A stretch of DNA of 64,000 nt, taken from NCBI RefSeq assembly GCF_024586455.1, contig NC_065922.1:20456089-20520088 (forward strand), given 5' to 3'. The notes under the pieces were generated by a model. It was not told where the DNA came from. It was given only the letters and a program-made list of their open reading frames with translations, and did not search any database. This stretch comes from Bactrocera neohumeralis. Lineage: Eukaryota; Arthropoda; Insecta; Diptera; Tephritidae. How positions within the stretch are numbered: position 1 is the first letter of the stretch; every line of letters begins with the position of its first letter. A program made the translations under genes and the position numbers. Positions 13,320 through 24,300 of the stretch are shown here, one piece after another.

Positions 13320-16300
13320 TATTTACTTATAAGGCCTGTCGGTGGTATAGTGCTTTTCATCCCCTCCACCCAGTTGTTGTTGTTACATTGTTGCTTTCTC
13401 ATGTCGCACGCATCATTTCTCACTGACCCGTCGCTTTATCAGCCAACTTAACTTTCATATAAATACATATATGCATATGTATGTATGTGTGTATATGTTT
13501 GGCTTAATAAAATCTTTGCCGCTTCAATTATTACATGATTTAATTCATTTGTTGACATAATGGGATTTCTGCACATCTTTCGTATATTTCTTACACTTTA
13601 TTTAATGATCTTACTTGTAGTGGCCTTGGTCCGGGCGATTAGTCATTTTGTCATAATTCGAAGACATTTGTAGGGTCTTAAGTGTAATATGCTTTTATTT
13701 ATTGCTGGTTATTTGAAGCTATTAAAATTGGTTTAATTGGTTTGAAAAGATTTAGGTTAGATTTGGTCACAGATAAAGTTAATGTTTTACCCGGAGATGG
13801 ATGAAGGTATAGAAAAGAATGGTAAATGCTGAGAGCTTTCTGTATTATATTCAGCTGGCTTTCCGTAAGCCTTTACATTGCTTTGATATAAGCATAAAAT
13901 TTACATATTTTTTTCTGTGGAACCGTGGTTGGCTGAGAATATTAAATGGCGTCAATTTCAAGTTTGGATCAACAGTAAACCTCACTTCATCATTTCCAAA
14001 TTAGATTAATATAAAAAAACTTCTTCTTGGAAGAACATTTAACCAAGATTTTATGACAGTTAAAGGATTTAACGCTGTCCAAAGCCACCAAGGCACTCAT
14101 GATATGCAGACGCCTAGCCGGCAGATCCTGGCGATGCAAGCCAGGTATTATAAGATGGCTGTATACCATGATGGTAAGGCCTATTGTCACTTATGGAGCG
14201 GTTGATTGGGCAACCAAGGCAATGCAATTTTCGGTAGGCCTTCAACTATCGAAGTTGCAAAGGCTCTGCGCTTTAGGGGCAATGCGCACTTGCCCCACGG
14301 CGTCTCTGGAAGTAATGCTAGAGCTCTGACCGCTGCATCTAGTCATTAAACGGGTATCGAAACATTGCAACAGAAGCTTTTGGCAAAGGAAAGACAATAT
14401 CGTCTCAACACATGAAAACCCTAAGGAAAAACACTTCACTGGCTTTTCTTCCAAGGGACGGCGTTACAAAGAGGATTAACTTTACAAAGAATTTTAAAGT
14501 TATTCTCGGCGATAAGGCGGATTGGAATGACTCCACGTTCGATATACTCCTGAGAGGCAGCTCATACATGATACACTGACGGGTCGAAAACACCGGGAAG
14601 CATTGGGGCAGGCAGTGCGAGACCGCATACCAAACTATCCATACCAATGGAACGTTTTCCAAGCATTCTCCAAGCAGAAGTCTTTGCTATAAGTCAGTGT
14701 GCAGAACTCAATCTCCACCGCACTTAGCGAGAGTCAAGCGGCACTAAAGGCGATCTCAGCATATGAAGTTAAATCGCTTTTAGTAGAGGAGTGCATAGGA
14801 AGGCTGAACTGATAGGCGAATGTGCAACCGGGTACACCTAATCTGGGTGCCGGGGCATAAAAGGATAGCCAGCAATGAGTTGGCCAACGAACTTGCCCGC
14901 CCTGCGGCAGCATCCAGGATGATGGGTCCAGGACCATGCATTGCAGTGGGGTCCCACACTTTTAAGGAACTGGAAGGGCGCAACCTCGCAAGGTTTAAGT
15001 AAATGATCAACCTCCCCACAACAAATTCCGTCTCCTTGTGGGCGTAGTATTTTGCGCAAACTTCCAAGAACCCCAGAACACCTGATTCAGGATTGCCCAG
15101 CAATTTTCAGAAGCAGACTACAGACTATAGGTTCCATATACGTGGACAGGGATTACATCACCTCAGTCACTCCCAACAGGTTCCTGGAATTGTTCAGAAT
15201 GCTGGACCTTGGTGACCATATGTGATATAAGGAAGGGCTCTCAATTTCAAACCTCAATCTTTACTATCTATCTATCTATGGAGGTTTTATCATGGAGAGA
15301 TACAAGTTACCACAACGAAATTCCAGAAGGAAAGAAGTTTACTACTTAATAGCTCACTGGGCCGACCTTCGAGCAGAGGTATAAGCTACAATTAATTATA
15401 ACTTCTCCTTAGATCGTTGCCATTCTAAATCTTATCCGACCGAATTTACTGAGTTCTCCCTAACCTAGAGCTAAGTATTAAGAAATGAGGCCCAACCTTT
15501 ACAGCCTTTAACAAACTTTCGAAATTAATTTAATTTATACGCTAAAAACAGACAAAAGCTGGAAACTGTAATGGCCTTCAAGGGAAGGGTTGCTTGTCCT
15601 TGCATCATGAACATTTTGCTTTCACAGACCAAAGTTCTAACATCTTAGATGTCATCCAATCGAAGCGTTTCGTCTTTACATGAGAGTCCCTTGTTCTATA
15701 ATTAAAGATTTGTACCCTCGGATCGTCGTTGCAACAGATCAAGGGGGAAGCCCGGTGATCTCTATGGCAGAGATCAGCTCCGAACCCTAACCTAGTCTAA
15801 TCCAAGTAATTTTGAGAATTTTTTGATAATGCTGCCATTGTGAAAAAGCGAAATATCGCAAGTGCACCGTTAAACTTTGCTAAGCCACCTTTACTTTGTG
15901 GCAATATGTTACATGTTGGATACTCTCGGAATCTTGATTTCATTTCGACTCCTTGACCAGTAAAGTCAATCTCATACTCATCCGGTCTCTCAGGATAGGT
16001 CTGTTACTAGAAAGAGAGCCTTAAGAAAGAGGGCTGATAGAGGAAGGAATGCCCGCAGGAAGGGGCTGACAGATCGAGAAGACTGCAGGAAATGTCTAGA
16101 GCAGGGTACCAGGGAAGCAATGGAGCATCTCTTGTGAACTTGTCCCTCATTGGCAAGATTACGCTGTAAGCATCTGGGGTCCCCACGGTATGATACACTG
16201 GAGGAAATATCGATAGTAAGGTGGCAGAGTCTGTTAAAATTCAAGTCAGCGCAAAGGTCCAAATTGGTCTACGTGTGGCTTATTAACCTACCAGATTAAC

Positions 16301-16972
16301 CTAACCTAACTTCATGAAGGAAGAAGACCTCTTTAGCATGCAGATCTAACTATTTTGTGATAATATGTCATAAGAAGATTTAAAAATATCATCCTTCTTA
16401 ATATTTATATTAGATATCATTTGTTATTAAATTATTTTTAATGACATTTGATTATTCACATATAATAGTTATTAAAATTTTCTTGTTTTCTCTTCTTAAC
16501 TTTTCCATCATTTAGGTTGAATATGCCACCACTGAATCGGTGGTCACTCTAGACTGGGAGAATGGCTTTGTCGAAGCGTCTGCGGCGAAGAATGAAAACA
16601 TCACACAGGTAAAATTTAAACTTTAATATAAAATACCTGACTCTATTTAGAAAAAAAAATATTTATTTAATCCCCAAAACTTCGCACTTGCAGGTCTTCA
16701 AAGAGCTGCTATCACAGGCGAAAATCACGTACAATCTGAGTCCAGCACTGCGGCGCCGACGACAATCGTTGCCACAGCAAGTGGGCAATAATGGAGCGGG
16801 CACGCCCACCCATCACCATCATCCATCACATGCAGCCAACACGTCGGCAGCGGGCAGTGCACACGGCTCCACATTGCCATCGCATGCGCCAACAGCCGCG
16901 CAAATACAACATTTGCAGAGGATACAGGAGCGGAGCTTGGGCAGCAAACGGAATTCGTGCACAATATCCTAA
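6611..16972 (+). CDS. Ras-family small GTPase, C-terminal 189 residues (partial gene)
   Basis: Three exons (6611-6808, 16516-16608, 16694-16972) join in phase 0 into 189 residues and a stop. Visible motifs are FPAMR just after the expected G3 (DTAG/DTSG) site, the G4 motif VGNKID, a G5-like EASAAKN, a basic RRRR stretch, a His/Ala/Pro-rich tail and a C-terminal CAAX box CTIS. Such boxes are normally prenylated, so the protein is probably membrane-attached. The FPAMR-LSIS-FILVY block and basic tail resemble the RASD (Rhes/Dexras) and Di-Ras groups; I cannot name the fly gene with certainty. The P-loop, switch I and DTAG are absent, and nothing upstream in the window encodes them, so the 5' exons must lie to the left. 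Introns measure 9,707 and 85 bp. Confidence 0.88.
7225..7960 (+). mobile_element. mariner transposase remnant (copy 1)
   Basis: Successive frames give a mariner-like series: FRMLEKAYEWCKAF, PRSGRAPTSSTDE, KDMVLENR, then ITADEA.VYKLDMN, KEFYLTVLRHLCENI, RPELWKNN, ILYDDNAPSN and LKELKAIPKSAYRKCFEDW. Order and spacing match a mariner transposase, and the DDN that supplies the second catalytic Asp is kept. At least four stops and frameshifts make it inactive. It sits in the 9.7 kb Ras-like intron. Confidence 0.82.
7961..9990. other. Intron DNA without recognised features; short CT-rich run
   Basis: Part of the long Ras-like intron. A run of CT/CTCG repeats at about 8474-8518 reads as GAGA-type repeats on the minus strand and could bind GAGA-factor-like proteins (inference). 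No coding signal was found. Confidence 0.4.
9998..10400 (-). mobile_element. RTE-like retrotransposon 3' end
   Basis: Read on the minus strand it encodes the C-terminal RTE protein segment (RRVLRKIYGPL-like start, LDVFDAVPAGG-like, RGRPPLRWKDQVEKDLATK) and ends in a (GAA)n tail, seen as CTTCTTCTTCTT on the plus strand at about 10000. The short sequence GGCGTAGACACCGCTTACGC next to the tail is shared with the copy at 17.2 kb. Confidence 0.78.
10990..11660 (-). mobile_element. mariner transposase remnant (copy 2)
   Basis: Minus-strand frames give KLQISRLSVQMILVDILGMK, KKSTVNRSLWTCL, then FYNFTILHDGNALSH, PPYSPDLTLCNF and LLKELKAIPKSVSKTAIDQW. This is the same lineage as copy 1 (both carry a KKSTVNR string), in opposite orientation 3 kb away in the same intron. 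By my alignment to copy 1, the second catalytic Asp is replaced by Gly (HDGNA against DDNA). The third Asp, in SPDL, is kept. Several frameshifts are present. Confidence 0.82.
11945..12545 (-). mobile_element. R1/jockey-type reverse transcriptase fragments
   Basis: On the minus strand, 12449-12258 encodes a reverse-transcriptase segment (AEQLYERLLKPRLEAAI, then GLSPRQHGFRPGRST). Next, 12202-11963 encodes a more C-terminal piece (LLYDAEIWADVLKKENRR, RTAAFRVASAYRTV). The DNA between them is deleted, including the YADD active site. A dead non-LTR element. Confidence 0.78.
12590..12650. repeat. Terminal fragment of the 154-bp-unit repeat family
   Basis: A short stretch with the string GGTAGCTTCGGTTCAACCGG, which I take as one end of the dispersed family described at 38.3, 42.9 and 51.8 kb. 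Its rightmost end at 52.3 kb reads GGGTATTATAGCTT. Similarity is limited to about 45 bp. Confidence 0.4.
12651..14030. repeat. Intron DNA with TACATA and TA microsatellites
   Basis: No gene signal. Runs of TACATA/TATGTA occur at 12930-13020 and 13440-13500, and a (TA)n run at about 13288-13322. Such runs are very frequent in tephritid introns. Confidence 0.55.
14035..15282 (+). mobile_element. Non-LTR retrotransposon 3' part with RNase H domain
   Basis: Plus-strand frames give a reverse-transcriptase thumb/connection piece (VRPIVTYGAVDWA, LQRLCALGAMRTCPTA). An RNase H domain follows: TDGSKTPGSIGAGS with the first Asp, LQAEVFAISQCAEL with the catalytic Glu, ESQAALKAISAY, and LIWVPGHKRIASNELANELA. 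The third RNase H Asp, expected in SDSQ, reads as ESQ. The copy ends in a (TCTA)n run at about 15264-15280. Frameshifts make it inactive. Presence of RNase H points to the I/LOA/R1-like elements. Confidence 0.8.
15283..15984. other. Unclassified, probably repeat-derived intron DNA
   Basis: No open frame of note. The piece at 15590-15790 ends in a CCTAACCTAG-like string, which in this genome tends to end retroelement tails, but I cannot name it. Confidence 0.3.
15985..16312 (+). mobile_element. Non-LTR retrotransposon 3' end with AACCT tail
   Basis: The plus-strand frame reads DCRKCLEQGTREAMEHLL, then TCPSLARLRCKHLG and EISIVRWQSLLKFKSAQRS. This is the Cys/His-rich C-terminus typical of jockey/R1-like reverse-transcriptase proteins. 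It ends in TTAACCTAACCTAACTT at 16293-16310. It differs in sequence from the RNase H element just upstream. Confidence 0.7.
16516..16608 (+). CDS. Ras-like GTPase exon b (G5 region)
   Basis: These 31 codons lie between a TTTAG acceptor and a CAG/GTAAAA donor. They encode VEYATTESVV... and the G5-like EASAAKNENI segment that contacts the guanine base in Ras proteins. The phase is 0 at both ends and matches the neighbouring exons. The exon is too short for a long-ORF scan. Confidence 0.88.
16694..16972 (+). CDS. Ras-like GTPase terminal exon with CAAX box
   Basis: The exon follows a CTTGCAG acceptor and encodes the last helix (VFKELLSQAK), an Arg-rich patch, a low-complexity His/Ser/Ala tail of about 50 residues, and CTIS followed by TAA. 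A C-terminal Ser in a CAAX box usually means farnesylation. Confidence 0.88.
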   Translation, partial: VFKELLSQAKITYNLSPALRRRRQSLPQQVGNNGAGTPTHHHHPSHAANTSAAGSAHGSTLPSHAPTAAQIQHLQRIQERSLGSKRNSCTIS

Positions 16973-17074
16973 AGTCAATATGCAGCAGCGATGGGAGCGG
17001 CCGTGGCAGTGACGAACTACTGAAGAAATGCACATTTATCTGCAAATGCATACATACATACACACAAATAGGTA

Positions 17075-17080
17075 AATAAA
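17075..17080 (+). terminator. Candidate poly(A) signal of the Ras-like gene
   Basis: A canonical AATAAA lies about 100 nt after the stop codon. An RTE-type retrotransposon tail begins about 100 nt further on, so the 3' UTR is probably short. Confidence 0.5.
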
Positions 17081-17178
17081 GACTCGCCCATACACTAAGC
17101 GACAATTGAAGGTTTTCAGTCACAAGTAAATATTAGAATTAAATTTCATTCCCGTTTTTTGTTTGTTAGTTCATTTCT

Positions 17179-17245
17179 ACTTCTTCTTTATTGGCGTAGA
17201 CACCGCTTACGCGGTTAAAGCCGAGTTCACAACAGCAAGGCTATT
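17179..17245 (-). mobile_element. RTE-like element 3' tail only
   Basis: Starts with CTTCTTCTTTATTGGCG and continues with the tail sequence seen at 10.0 kb, oriented on the minus strand. Only about 65 bp remain, just after the Ras-like gene. Confidence 0.65.
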
Positions 17246-17282
17246 TTCATCTTTTGGGGGTGTTTTCTACGTGACGTTTTCC

Positions 17283-17490
17283 AAACCCAGCATACAACCC
17301 TGGGTAGGGATTGTTCGCCTTCAAACGGATTCTTTTTGGATACCCAGAGGATACTTAGTCTAAGACCGGGAGTCGTGAGCTGCTTGAGCCATATGTAAAA
17401 AGAATCGTTTCTGGTCATTCCCAAGTAAATGGCGGTCAGAGAACTTTCCTCACTTGCGTGAACTTTTACACATGACTCCATCCTCTAATT
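17283..17490 (+). repeat. Dispersed repeat, copy A (partner at 27.3 kb)
   Basis: About 200 bp closely matching 27294-27446 in the same orientation. Shared strings include ACCCAGAGGATACTT, GCTGCTTGAGCCAT and AAGAATCGTTT. Copy A has two extra insertions of roughly 20-40 bp. Both copies lie beside RTE fragments. No coding capacity; class unknown. Confidence 0.75.
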
Positions 17491-19880
17491 ATTATTATAT
17501 TATTTCATTTAACATTTGGTATTTCGATTATAGAATAAGACAGAATTTACCATTATTTTTATTTTACTCGCCTTAGGCTCCACTTATTATTTTTTTGATG
17601 ATACAACCCCGTTTTTTCAACAGAATTTAAACCACGATTGTATAGTTTTATCGATTCTTGGTCGCTTGAAACTGCAAAGCACCCTTGCCCCACTCACTTT
17701 GGAGCGGAACGAATTGATTCTCTGTTATCATCTTGCATTCTTGGCGACCAGCACCTGTGCGAAATCCTTTCGGCCTATTCTATGTTACAAGGTAGGAGAT
17801 CCACTGATTCATTAGGAGATCTACTCAACCTTAGACAAGTTATCTTGTCGCAATCATTGGAGTTCTTATAGGACATTTTCAAAAGGCATACATGTGTAAA
17901 GGCTAAAGATCTTGTCGGGCGCAAAATGTAAAAGTTGATGAAGGACGATAAGGTGGTAATATGCAGATACTTTCTTCTCTATTGTCTAGCCTTTGCAAGA
18001 CTGATATTGAAACATCTCGGCAATCATATCTTCGGCGAACCAGGAGACATAGCAGAAACTGACCTTAGCCGCCTCAACAAATTTGATATCGGCACAAAAC
18101 ACTTTATCGGTTTATGGAGGGGTGTTTATGATTTTATGATTACTTTTTGTAGGAGTTTTAGTAAACACAACGGGCAGGAATTCTAAGCTATCCAAACTCA
18201 TCCCGCGATATGAGTAAAGTGGCTCGAACTTATATCCTCAAGTTTGGATACCAAAAATTGCCCGGACGCAGATAGATCATTGTGAATGCCGTTATGTATA
18301 AAATGGCTCTCTTCTTCTCCTTCTTCTTCTTTAATGGCTCTCAATTGTCCTCCATAGTTTTGGCCTTGTTTGTGTTACATGAAATGTGGGCACTACATAC
18401 AATGATGACTTCTTTTAAGATGAGAAGTAACTTCAACGTACTGATTCATTCCCTCTTATTATGATTTTCGGTAATTTACACTTAAACGCTAATCCCACAG
18501 ATTTTGAAGCATATATTTTTTATAGTTCTTTCCCCCCGTTCCTTATCTCAGCAGTCAAGCGATTTATTCCTAATCCAAAAAAAAGAGAATGAAAAACAAA
18601 TAAGATATTGTCAGTTCAGGAAGTGTACGGAGTTTCTGTCGAAATTTCCTGGTGGCCATCATTCAATACTTCATGTTCAGGGTATGAGGTTCCAGGTTCA
18701 CTCTTAAATCTTCCACATTCAGTTTCTAGCCTCGATACAATTGAAGTTAACGTTTCTTCTTCTTCTTTATTTCAAAAAATCATTAGACATGAAAATCACC
18801 CGAATGTTTACAATATAAAATTTTGTCAATAAAAACTCAGCTGTCACCTTTCCCTCGCCGCTTAGTGTACTCACATAAGTTTAGCATATGAAAGAATGGG
18901 CACACAAAAAACGAGCAGCACAACTTCGTAATGGACATTGATTACGGCAGCTAAAAGCAAATGTTTGTATGTATTGTAAACTATTGCGATATAACAATGC
19001 AAATGTACAGTTATGCTAACACTGCATATGTATCTGTGCATTTCTGCGCGTCAGTGAACAGTGCTATAACAAATATTAGAATAAACATTAGATTTATATA
19101 AACATATATACACATATATTTATGTGTGCTACTGCAGAACTCACATACAAACACATAGCGATAAATATACTTACATAAAACCGCATGAAATATGGATGCA
19201 ATGACGAACCGCACAGTGGCGCGAAAACACTCTTCGAAGCGACAAATCTTCAAAACTTCTTCCGTTCGAAACAAACAGTGATTTTGCAATGAATTACCTG
19301 ATTTCACACAAACTAAAAATAATTTACTTCAACGGATGAGAGACAACAACAAAAAAAACGCAAATACATACAAACATACTTATATACTCGTATAGAAAAA
19401 AGTTATTGAAATTTATGCCTGCAACTATCCAAATACTTTAACTGTGTAACTATTGCAATGTAAACACATACAAACAAACATATTTATACAATAATACAAA
19501 GAAATATTTACGTGCGATTTATATACAGACGTGCGTAATGACTGGTTTCCGCATAATTATTAATTACAACAACAAAAATGTATGAAAAATAGTAAATTTA
19601 AAACAAATAGCCGAAATATACATATGTATATACAGATAATTAATTATTATAAATAAATCGCTTCTCAGTTGTATGTATTCCAACTTATGCGCCAATATTT
19701 CAACGACTTATAAACATAACCTCAAATTCCGCAAATGTCAAAACTTAATTATTAACTATTACAATAATGTATGCTATGAAAACTAAATCTATAAGCAGTC
19801 AGTATATTCGTATTAACATTGCATTAAGGTATTCAAATTATTATATTTAAGTAATAAGTAAATAAAAAAATAAAAAATAT
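17491..19880. other. Intergenic DNA, nothing recognised
   Basis: Only short frames without known motifs. Base composition becomes steadily more AT-rich towards 19.9 kb, with scattered TACATA runs. Confidence 0.4.
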
Positions 19881-21050
19881 TAAAACAAATAAAATATAAA
19901 AAATACAATATAAATGAAAAAACTTATGGAAAATATGAACAATTAAATATTTTAATACTTCAAAATCAAAAAAATTATATTGAAATGCTTAACAAAAATT
20001 AAAACAATAAAATTTAATTAACAGTAATAATAATACATATTAATAATAAAATATGTAAAAAATAAATTTTTTAATGAACAAAAATATTAATAAAAGATAA
20101 ATAAAATATAATTATGAAAGATTACGACAAAACAAATAGTAATAATACAATATTTAATTAAAAAAAAATTGGCAAATATTAAAAAAATGTAAACAATTAA
20201 ATATTTTAATACTTCAAAATCATAAAAATTATATTAAAATGCCTAAAAAAAATTAAAACAATAAAATTTAACAAATAATAAAATATTTTAAAAATAAGAA
20301 TTTTAATAACCAAAAATATAAATAAAAAATAAATAAAATATAATTATAAAAGATTATGACAAAAAATTGTAATATACATAAATAATACAATATTAATAAA
20401 AAAATTTGGAAAATGTTAAAAAATATAAACGATTAAATATTTTAATACTTCAAAATCAAAAAAATTATATCAAAACGCTTAAAAAAAATTAAAACAATAA
20501 AATTTAATTCACAAATAATAAAATATTTTAAAAATAAAATTTTTAATAACCAAAAATATTAATAAAAAATAAATAAAATAAAAGATTTTGACAAAAAAAA
20601 ATAATAATAAATAAAAAATAATAAAAAAATATTAAAAAATATGTACATTTGTATTATTTATGTATGTATTATTAATTTAAAAAAATTGGAAAATATTAAA
20701 AAATATAAACGTTTAAATATTTTAATACTTCAAAATTAAAAAATAAAATATTCAAACGCATTAAAAAAATAAAAACATTAATAAACATTTAATTAACAGA
20801 AAATAAAATAATTTGAAAATAAAAGTTTTCATAGCCAAAAATATTAATAAAACAATACATAATATGTACTTAAAAATTAAAAAAAAATTGATTAAATATC
20901 TTAAAAATAAAAAACAATGAAAAAATATAAACTTAGATAACTAAACTTGAAAAAAATATATAATAAAGTTATTAAAAACAAATTAGAGCCATAAATATTA
21001 ATAAAAATCAAATAAAATATAATTATAAAAAGTAATGATAATTAAATAAC
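19880..21050. repeat. Degenerate AT-rich tandem repeat, units about 236-280 bp
   Basis: The string TTAAATATTTTAATACTTCA recurs near 19942, 20196, 20432 and 20712, giving unit lengths of 254, 236 and 280 bp. Inside each unit the order of sub-strings (AATTAAAACAATAAAAT, ACCAAAAATATTAATAAA, AAATAAAATATAATTAT) is the same. At least four diverged units are visible. It looks like a decayed minisatellite. Confidence 0.8.
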
Positions 21051-21065
21051 GCAATAAATTAAAAT

Positions 21066-21110
21066 CCGAAGCTGGTTATAGGTCTTTCTACGCCAATTAA
21101 GAAGAAGAAA
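21066..21110 (+). mobile_element. RTE-like element 3' tail fragment
   Basis: The string GGTCTTTCTACGCCAATTAA is followed by AAGAAGAAGAAA. It is the only non-AT stretch in this region and resembles the RTE tail (TCTACGCCAAT plus (GAA)n) in plus orientation. Confidence 0.5.
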
Positions 21111-21193
21111 AAATTAAAATAAAAAGTTAAAAAATATAATAATAAATAAATATCAATTATTTTAAAAATAACAAATAAATAAAATGTAAATAT

Positions 21194-21312
21194 AAAAAAT
21201 TCGACAATTTCACGGTATTTTATATATAGTTTTTATTTTAAATTATATAATTATTTATATTATTTAAAAATTGTCGAATTTTTTATTTAAAACCTATATA
21301 TAAAATACCGTG
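21194..21312. repeat. Two interleaved inverted repeats (A-B-A'-B')
   Basis: Arm A (21194-21210, core ATTCGACAATTT) is the reverse complement of A' (21268-21284). Arm B (21211-21229, CACGGTATTTTATATATAG) is the reverse complement of B' (21294-21312). The order A-B-A'-B' means the two hairpins cannot form at once except as a pseudoknot. Confidence 0.85.
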
Positions 21313-24300
21313 AAAATAAACAAAAAAATTAATAAATTACATATAAAATTAGTTTAATAATTTAATTAACTAAAACTTAAAAAAATTAATCAAATACTTT
21401 AAAAAAGTAAAAATTTTAATAACCAAAAATATTAATAATAAATATGTAAACAATATTATAAAAATAATAATAATATTATAACACAACAAAGCATATGAAA
21501 ATTTTTAAATAATACAATAATTACATAATCTAAAATCAATAAAAAAATAAATAATAATAATAAAATACCTTAAGAATAAAAAAACAAAGCAAAATACAAA
21601 CTTAATTAACTTAAAAATAAAAAAAGCAGCAAAACAAACTTAATTAACTAAAACTTATAAAAAATAAATAATAATATTATTTAAAAATAAAAATTTTAAT
21701 AAACAAAAATATTAATAATAAAAAATTTTCGAAAATAGCAAATAAATAAAATATACAAGTATAAATAAAATTTAAATAATAAAAACATTTAATTATTTTA
21801 AAATTATTTTATAACATTATATATATATATATACATGTATGTATATAAAAAATGATAAAATAACTTAAAAAAATAAAATAAATTTAAAAAAATAAAAAAA
21901 AATTAAAATTATTATCAAATTAAAAAACAATAAAATGGATGTAAAAGATAAATATTTAATTAAGAATAAATTATAAAAAATTAAATAATTTAAAAGCAAA
22001 AATTTTAATAACCAAAAATATTAATAACATTAAAATACACTTAACATACTTAATACTTTATAATATACTTAAAAAATTTAATATTATGACTTTCGGTTAT
22101 TTAAATTTTGTTTTTTTTTTATTATTTCACTATCACTTTCTTACTTTAGTTTTGAATATTTTAAGCATATTTTTAATTTTAATGATAATAATAATGAATA
22201 AATAACAATTATTATAAAAAAATTTATTTTTAATCTTTTAAGTATATTTTTATTTTTTTAAAGCAAAAAATTTTCAAAATATTTTTAAGCTTTTAAAGTA
22301 TTAGAACTATAAGTAACTAAAAATTAAAAACAAATTTTTAAATTTTAAAATTTTTTCTAATTTTGTTTTAAGTTTTTAAAGTATTAAAACTATAAGTAAC
22401 CAAAAATTAAAAAAAAAGATTTAAAATAATTATATAAACCATGCAATCACAAAACTTACGAACACACATAAAACTACCGTCTAAATACTTAACTAATAAA
22501 GCGAATAATTTTCTCTTGCTAATCAGGTATTTAATCCATTCGTACCTGTCTCAAATAAAAAAAATCTCTTAGCTGAGGATAGTTTGTTACTTTCCAACTA
22601 CGGGTACTTAGCGTCTATTATATGAAATACCTACATAAATACATACTTATGTACTTACTTACTAGGTATTAATAGACTATATAGATAACCGTCTTAGTAT
22701 TTACATAATATAAACATATATTAGTTATTTATATATGTACAATATATACCTAGCTATATAATTACTTATGTAGTTTACTATATATAAACTCTAGTAGCTT
22801 GAAAATTATAAAAAAACTAATACAAAAACACCAAACAATTAATTTAGCTTACTACAAATAATCGTATATGTATAGGCATCTGTATGCTGACATTATTATT
22901 ATGAAATATAATATATTGTTATTACTAAATAAACTAAAAAATATTATTTATGCGTTTATCAATATCAATTCTTGTAGTTGTTAGCATATCAGCTGTTCGT
23001 AAGTAAATAAATATAATTTAGGTAATTATTCTGAAATTATTTAATTGCATTACATATTTTGTTATTAATGTTATATTAATTAATATTTTAATTTTATATT
23101 CCTATAGTTTTTTTATTACCATAATTAATTTATTATTTTTTATCCATGCTTAAGCCAATGAAATTCTTTAATTGTCATTCCAAGAAATATTTTTCTAATA
23201 TTTTCAATGAGCTACTAGCCAAGTTGCCATTGAAATTTTACTAAGTGATACTTTTTTCGTAGTCAAAATCCCCAAAAAACAGTTATACATTCTAAACAAA
23301 GAAACGCACCCATATATATTTCGATTAAAGGCCATACGAATGTCAAAAATTTGTTAAATATACGTAAGTTAACTAATGCATTGGCAATTTGCATTGACCA
23401 TCCAGTGCGTATGAGTAACATTTTCATTCAAATCAAATCTTAATTCATGCAACCACATTAAGTATTGGAAGCGATTGTGAGATATAAGGAACACTAACAA
23501 ATACATACTATTACTATAATCACAAAAGAAGCATGCGACCTTAGAGTCACTGCAATTCTTCAGTCAACCTTCAACGAGTTTCTAAGAATTTAATAAGAAA
23601 ATGTTCTTTTATTTTTTAGAAATATTTTTACTATACCATGAAATCATTAAATAAAAATTACTTAAGCCGTCACCATATTCAAGAATCCTTCACATACTCT
23701 TCTAGTTTTCGAAGTGTCTTACTTAGTTTAAAATATTTAAGTAAAGGTCCACGTCCACGACAAAAATAAAATGACATTCTGTACCCTCATGTGGATCCTT
23801 ATATATAATTTTCATCGTTAACTGCGTAGTTTTTGAACTTGTGGCGGCTAAGGACGGTTTTTCAATCTTTAGGGCTTTATATACACTTGCAAGTCAGAAA
23901 AACGGGTTTTTTCTTATATTTTCTGGCTTGTTATTTAATAAATAAAAAATAATAATGCACATTCACTGATTTTAATGTACTTTAATAATGAGTGATTAAT
24001 TTTAAAACATTTAGGTTTCCTTGACCCCGTATCCCATTTCCAGAAGAACCTCCGAAAAAGATAGTCTGGTAGTGAGGAAGATTTTTCTGTTTAAAAAAAT
24101 CTAAAATCGAATAGCCAAAAATAAATTATTGCAATAGATGAAGACAGGCAATGTTCGAAGGCCCGGTAAAAAGTTTAATTTTTGTCATAATGGCGGCTTT
24201 CCAAAAAATGCGGTTTTTATGAAAGAATTTACACGATAGGGTGGTTTAAAAATCGAAGTTATTATAGAAAATCTTGTTTCTTCAATCATTACTTGCTAAA

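Noticed and set aside
16725..17123. 132-codon minus-strand frame
   Set aside because: Antisense to the terminal exon of the Ras-like gene and its 3' UTR; no motif.
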